64,000 nucleotides of DNA from Micromonospora sp. WMMD1102. Its GTDB lineage: Bacteria > Actinomycetota > Actinomycetes > Mycobacteriales > Micromonosporaceae. Made by a program: the position numbers and the translations under genes. The notes under the pieces were generated by a model that saw only the letters and a list, made by a program, of their open reading frames with translations, was not told where the DNA came from and ran no database searches. Within the stretch, counting starts at the first letter, position 1. The number at the start of each line of letters is the position of its first letter. Positions 60,424 through 64,000 of the stretch are shown here, piece by piece. The stretch is from positions 186,001-250,000 of the forward strand of contig NZ_JARUBN010000001.1 in NCBI RefSeq assembly GCF_029626265.1. The letters are read 5' to 3'.

Positions 60424-60435
60424 GTCAGAGGCCCT

Positions 60436-61257
60436 TTAGTTGATGAACCGCAGGTCGTCGAACCAGTTGGCGGAGAGCGCCATGACGTAGAAGTCGGTGA
60501 ACGCCAGGGTGCCCAGCGTGATCCAGGCGAGCTGCATGTGCCGGACGTTGAGCTTGGAGACGAACGTCCAGAACCGGTACCGGACCGGGTGCTGGGAGAA
60601 GTGCTTCAACCGGCCGCCCGCGATGTGCCGGCAGGAGTGGCAGGAGAGCGTGTACGCCCAGAGCATCACCACGTTGCCGAGCAGGATCAGGTTGCCGAGA
60701 CCGAAGCCGAAGCCCTTGGGGCTGTGGAAGGCGAGGACCGCGTCCCAGCTGTTGATCAGCGAGATGACCACGGCGGCGTAGAAGGTGTACCGGTGCAGGT
60801 TCTGCCCGAGCAGCGGGAAACGGGTCTCGCCGGTGTAGGTCTTGTGCCCGTCCGGCACCGCGCAGGCCGGCGGCGAAAGCCAGAACGACCGGTAGTACGC
60901 CTTGCGGTAGTAGTAGCAGGTGAGCCGGAACAGCAGCAGGAACGGCAGGGTCAGCGCCGCGTCCGGGATGATCCACCAGCCGGGCAGTACCCGGCCGAAG
61001 TGGGCCGCCTCGGGAATGCAGGCCTCCGTCACGCACGGCGAATAGAACGGTGTCAGGTAGTGGTAGTCCGCCACCCAGTAGAAGTCGTGCATGAACACCC
61101 GCACCGTCGCGTACGTGACCCAGGCGCCGAGCCCGATCACGGTGATCAGCGGTGCGAACCACCAGCGGTCGGTACGCAGGGTTTTTGCCGCGATGGCCGC
61201 GCGCTGGCGCACGCTCCCCGGCAGTCCGGCCGGAGGTGGGGCCGTCCTCGTAGTCAT
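60436..61257 (-). CDS. sdhC: Succinate dehydrogenase membrane anchor, Sdh1 (Rv0249c) type
   Basis: 273 residues, as in the mycobacterial Sdh1 anchor. Five hydrophobic segments; potential haem or quinone histidines occur in H-R-Y-T-F-Y, S-C-H-S-C-R-H and H-M-Q-L-A-W. A short extracytoplasmic loop with C-V-T-E-A-C-I could form a disulfide. Start has GGGAG upstream. First gene of the operon; the promoter lies in 61258-61492, where I see no other gene. Confidence 0.92.
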   Translation of the reverse strand: MTTRTAPPPAGLPGSVRQRAAIAAKTLRTDRWWFAPLITVIGLGAWVTYATVRVFMHDFYWVADYHYLTPFYSPCVTEACIPEAAHFGRVLPGWWIIPDAALTLPFLLLFRLTCYYYRKAYYRSFWLSPPACAVPDGHKTYTGETRFPLLGQNLHRYTFYAAVVISLINSWDAVLAFHSPKGFGFGLGNLILLGNVVMLWAYTLSCHSCRHIAGGRLKHFSQHPVRYRFWTFVSKLNVRHMQLAWITLGTLAFTDFYVMALSANWFDDLRFIN

Positions 61258-61492
61258 CTATGTCTCCCTGACGGGGCCCGGTCGCTTCGACGGGCACGGA
61301 TGGTGTTCCGGCGGGGCGCGCGGGACAGGGGAGGACCCGTAGCCGCGCTACCTGCGTCCGCGTCGGTGCACACGTTACGCCGCACGTTGACAGGCACATG
61401 CGCAAGGGAGTCTCGCGGGTTTCCCGCCGATTACGAAAGTCCTGCTGCCGGATCCGGACGGGGTTGTGCAGAACTTCACTCGACAGGCGTGG

Positions 61493-62263
61493 CTACAGAT
61501 CCGGTGCGGCAAGTCTGCGGGCGGCTGCCGCGCACTCCTGCGGCCCGCGTTGCAGGCGGTCCACCAGCGGTCGGCCGGCGGCGTCGCGCGGAGCCAGGAA
61601 GAACGCCGGATCGCCGTGCGTGACCTGCCGGTCGAGCGCGTCGGCGTAACTGGTCCGGGCGTCGACCAGGCGCTGCCAGGACTCGCCGCGTCCGGGCCGC
61701 CCGCGGTCGCCGGAGTCGTCGTCCGGGTCACCGTAGTCCGGGTCACCGTCGTCCTGGTCGTCCTCACGGTCGCCGCCCCACCAGCCGCGTAGCCGCTCGA
61801 CTTCGGACAGGAACGGTCGTACGGCGGCGTTCTCGTCCCGGATCGCCGCCGCCCGCTCACCAGGGCTGCCGGTGGCGCCCGGCGGAGTCAACCGGTTGAG
61901 CCGCCGCTCCAGGTCGCGGCAGGCGGAGTCGGCGCGGGTCTGCGCCGTCCGGTCCCGGTCGGCCTCCCGGGCGAACCGGCCCAGCCCGGCGGCGAACGCA
62001 CCGAGGCAGCCGCAGACCAGTAACACCAGGACGGCCGCGCCGGCGATTCCGGCGATCGTCAGCCGGCGCCGCCGCCGGGCGGCGGGGTCCGGCACGGCAC
62101 GCTGCCCGGCGGGGTCCGGCACGGCACGCTGCCCGGCCGGGTCGGGCCGGCTCTGCTGCCCGGCCGGTCGGTCGGAGCCGGCCGGCGCGTCCGCGGGTAC
62201 GTCGGCCGTCCGGGCGGCGCTGCCCGGCTCGTCGGCGGCGTGGGTGCTCGACTCGTCCGTCAC
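61493..62263 (-). CDS. Single-pass membrane protein of unknown function
   Basis: 256 residues from GTG 62263. A disordered N-terminal region with a repeated D-P-A-G-Q-R-A-V-P unit (from a 27-nt DNA repeat near 62090-62150) precedes one membrane segment (about 68-92). The outer part is helical with a very acidic insert (D-R-E-D-D-Q-D-D-G-D) and cysteines at 115 and about 244. No known domain. It is alone between sdhC and tldE, with a 20-bp tandem repeat in its upstream region. Confidence 0.65.
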   Translation of the reverse strand: MTDESSTHAADEPGSAARTADVPADAPAGSDRPAGQQSRPDPAGQRAVPDPAGQRAVPDPAARRRRRLTIAGIAGAAVLVLLVCGCLGAFAAGLGRFAREADRDRTAQTRADSACRDLERRLNRLTPPGATGSPGERAAAIRDENAAVRPFLSEVERLRGWWGGDREDDQDDGDPDYGDPDDDSGDRGRPGRGESWQRLVDARTSYADALDRQVTHGDPAFFLAPRDAAGRPLVDRLQRGPQECAAAARRLAAPDL

Positions 62264-62313
62264 GCACCCAGTGAAGCACCGGAACGCGATCCGGGCATCC
62301 CCGGCGGGGCACC

Positions 62314-62382
62314 GTGCCGGCCTTGGGTTGGGCGTGCCGGTCCTCGGTTAGGCGTGCCGGCCTTCGGTTGGGCGTGCCGGTC
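62314..62382. repeat. 20-bp tandem repeat between the membrane protein and tldE genes
   Basis: GGTTGGGCGTGCCGG-type units at 62326, 62346 and 62366, with part of another copy before them, about 3.4 copies in total. It reaches the stop codon of the TldE gene and lies upstream of the 61493-62263 gene. Confidence 0.7.
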
Positions 62383-63787
62383 AGCCGGAGGCGCCGCCGG
62401 TGAAGTTCCAGGAGGCGAGCCGAAGCGGCGGTGCCGACCACCACGCGTTGCTGAAGGTCTGCGACTGCAACGAGGCGTACCGGCCGATCCCGAGTACGGC
62501 TCCGGGGGCGAGCGCCTGCGGGTAGGACTGGGTGAACCGGAAGTTCTGCACCGCGGCGGTCACCTCACCGTCCTCGACCAGCCACACCCCGTTGCGGGTG
62601 AGCCCGGTGACGACCAGGCTCTTCGGCTCGAGGACCCGGGTGTACCAGAAGTCGGTGACCAGCAGCCCGCGCCGGACCTGTGTGACAAGCGCGGCGGTGT
62701 CAGTGTCCACCACCGGCCCGGAGACCTCGGCCGGTCCGGAGACCTCGCCCGGGGTGGCCGCGCCCTCCGTCGTCGGGGCCGGCACGAGCCCGAGGTGCAG
62801 CGGGATGGCGCCCATGGCGGCGCCGCCCGGCACGGCGTGCCCGGTCGAGCCGCTGCCCGCCTCGGCGGCGGTACGCCGGTCGTGCGAGACCGTCCGGGTG
62901 ACGCCCTGCTCGACAAGCGCGACCGGGGTCCGGCCGGTGCCCTCGGCGTCGAACGGCAGGGCCGGGCTGGCCAGCGCGTCGTCCAGCAGGGTCACCGACC
63001 GGTCGAACTGTTCCGCACCGGGCACCGCGAACGAGCGCTGCTCGTTGTACGCCTTGCCGTTGAAGCCGTACATCGCGAGGTTCTGCAACAAGTCGACGAC
63101 GGCGCTCGGCTCCAGCACCACCTCGTAGCGCCCCGGGGGAAGTTCGACCGGGGCGACTCCGGCCCGCGCCTTCACCGACGCCCGTGCCCCGAGTACGCCG
63201 CCGTGCAGGTCGGCGAGGCGGACCGAGCCCACCCGGGCCACCCCGTCGGCACCGCCGCACCGGGCGATCCCGTCCATCATCGCCTCGGTGTGCCGCCCGG
63301 TGGCCGAGTGCCCGGCCGTGTTGGCGAACGCCCCCTCCCGCCGCCCGGTACGGCAGTAGCCGGCCGCCTCCAGCCCGCCGACCGCGTCGACGAAGTCGCG
63401 TACCCGCTCGGCCCGCTGCTCCGGCCCGGCGGTCGCGGTCGCCTCGTCCCAGTTGCCGCTGCCGTCCACCGCACCCGGCGGGACCAGCCCCGGCCAGCCC
63501 GGGTCGGGCGGGCAGTGCCGGACCGCCGCGACGGTACGTTCGACCAGGCCGCGTACGCCCTCGTCACCGACCACCGTGGACACGGCGGTGGCGGTACGCC
63601 CGTCCAGGTGCAGCCGCAGTCGCACAGTGGTGGCGACGTCGGCCAGGTTCTGGTGGATGAAGGAGTTGGCGAACCGGGTCAGCGCCAGTTCGGCGTGCTC
63701 GACACCGACCTCCGCCTCGGCGCCCGGCCCGGCCACCTGGCGGACCAGCTCGACGACCCGGCCGGCGAGGTCCAGTGGGGATGTCAT
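62381..63787 (-). CDS. TldE/PmbA-family metallopeptidase subunit
   Basis: 468 residues. Typical TldE features: V-G-V-E-H-A-E-L-A-L-T-R-F-A-N-S near 27, G-R-T-A-T-A-V-S-T, P-G-R-Y-E-V-V-L-E-P-S-A-V-V-D-L-L and C-terminal G-I-G-R-Y-A-S-L. TldD/TldE form a heteromeric zinc protease that trims peptide antibiotic precursors and gyrase-targeting toxins. The catalytic HExxxH lies in the TldD partner, encoded directly upstream with a 4-nt overlap. Confidence 0.9.
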   Translation of the reverse strand: MTSPLDLAGRVVELVRQVAGPGAEAEVGVEHAELALTRFANSFIHQNLADVATTVRLRLHLDGRTATAVSTVVGDEGVRGLVERTVAAVRHCPPDPGWPGLVPPGAVDGSGNWDEATATAGPEQRAERVRDFVDAVGGLEAAGYCRTGRREGAFANTAGHSATGRHTEAMMDGIARCGGADGVARVGSVRLADLHGGVLGARASVKARAGVAPVELPPGRYEVVLEPSAVVDLLQNLAMYGFNGKAYNEQRSFAVPGAEQFDRSVTLLDDALASPALPFDAEGTGRTPVALVEQGVTRTVSHDRRTAAEAGSGSTGHAVPGGAAMGAIPLHLGLVPAPTTEGAATPGEVSGPAEVSGPVVDTDTAALVTQVRRGLLVTDFWYTRVLEPKSLVVTGLTRNGVWLVEDGEVTAAVQNFRFTQSYPQALAPGAVLGIGRYASLQSQTFSNAWWSAPPLRLASWNFTGGASG

Positions 63788-64000
63788 CCGCGTACTCCGA
63801 TCCGGACGTTCGTGAACCGGGCGGGTGCGGCGGGATGGCCGGTGTGCCCGACCTGGCCCGGCTGCCCCTTGCCGCAGTTCGGGGTGCCCCAGGCGACCGT
63901 CTCCGAGGAGAGCATGTCCATCGACCGCCAGAACTGCGGTCCGATCCCGGTGTATGTCGGGTTGCGCAGCATCCGGCCCCGCCGACCGTTCTTGACCTCC
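63784..64000 (-). CDS. C-terminal part of TldD, gene continues beyond the window
   Basis: The last 71 codons are visible: E-V-K-N-G-R-R-G-R-M-L-R-N-P-T-Y, then the conserved W-G-T-P-N-C-G-K-G-Q-P-G-Q and H-T-G-H-P-A-A-P-A-R-F-T-N-V, matching the C-terminus of TldD-family metalloproteases. The zinc motif lies outside the window. The stop overlaps the TldE start. Confidence 0.9.
   Translation of the reverse strand, partial: EVKNGRRGRMLRNPTYTGIGPQFWRSMDMLSSETVAWGTPNCGKGQPGQVGHTGHPAAPARFTNVRIGVRG

Noticed and set aside
58519..61623. Over 1000-codon open frame opposite the sdh operon
   Set aside because: Antisense shadow of sdhA/sdhC; composition and absence of any motif argue against coding, and the opposite strand carries conserved enzymes.

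Overview
The window is 64 kb of very GC-rich chromosome with dense, mostly G/C-ending codons, many GTG starts and 1- to 4-nt stop/start overlaps. Several gene orders point to an actinomycete, most likely of the family Micromonosporaceae: glpX / DUF4245 / xseB-xseA / ispH, a mycobacterial Sdh1-type sdhC-sdhA-sdhB operon, PIN-PhoH, and a ROK-free murein-recycling pair (GH3 plus serine hydrolase). Genus cannot be decided from the sequence alone. I saw no tRNA or rRNA gene, no CRISPR array and no biosynthetic gene cluster.

Layout. 1-9 kb is the most accessory-looking part: a membrane protein with two DJ-1/PfpI domains, a secreted subtilase with a PA domain, a frameshifted IS701-type transposase remnant, then a visibly less GC-rich stretch with an unrecognised six-segment membrane protein and a small partner ORF. 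9-27 kb is largely housekeeping: prenyl reductase plus Z-prenyl synthase, trehalose-phosphatase, an HTH regulator facing a chain of four small ORFs linked by GTGA overlaps, PIN-PhoH, transglycosylase, rhomboid, ferredoxin reductase, GlpX, ExoVII, IspH, RmuC. 28-32 kb is a four-gene ABC transporter plus NarL-type two-component operon. 32-36 kb is a divergent GH3 glucosaminidase / AmlE-type serine hydrolase pair for cell-wall turnover. 36-42 kb holds a DUF559 endonuclease-like gene, a TetR/DUF4386 pair with a perfect palindromic operator, an archaeal-type valyl-tRNA synthetase and an APH(6)-type kinase. 42-46 kb is a lipoprotein serine hydrolase with an OmpR-type two-component system. 46-50 kb encodes a heterodimeric ABC exporter with one degenerate ATP site. 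50-52 kb is an alkylation-repair operon (Ada-AlkA fusion and Ogt). After ychF, 53.5-56.7 kb is a pocket of small single genes (SUKH, Uma2, orphan HigA beside a truncated HigB, PH domain, a degenerate carbinolamine-dehydratase-like protein). The window ends with a Nudix hydrolase, the succinate dehydrogenase operon, a membrane protein and TldE/TldD.

Regulation. At least fourteen genes have a TANNNT hexamer ending 6 or 7 nt before the start codon and no Shine-Dalgarno, the signature of leaderless transcription; I used this to choose several starts. Other genes have strong GGAGG-type sites. Candidate operators, terminators and mutually exclusive leader hairpins are listed individually. The best candidates for something undescribed are the AT-richer 6.7-9.0 kb membrane-protein locus, the GTGA-linked small-ORF chain behind the HTH regulator, and the membrane-anchored double DJ-1 protein; none of these can be assigned a function from sequence alone.
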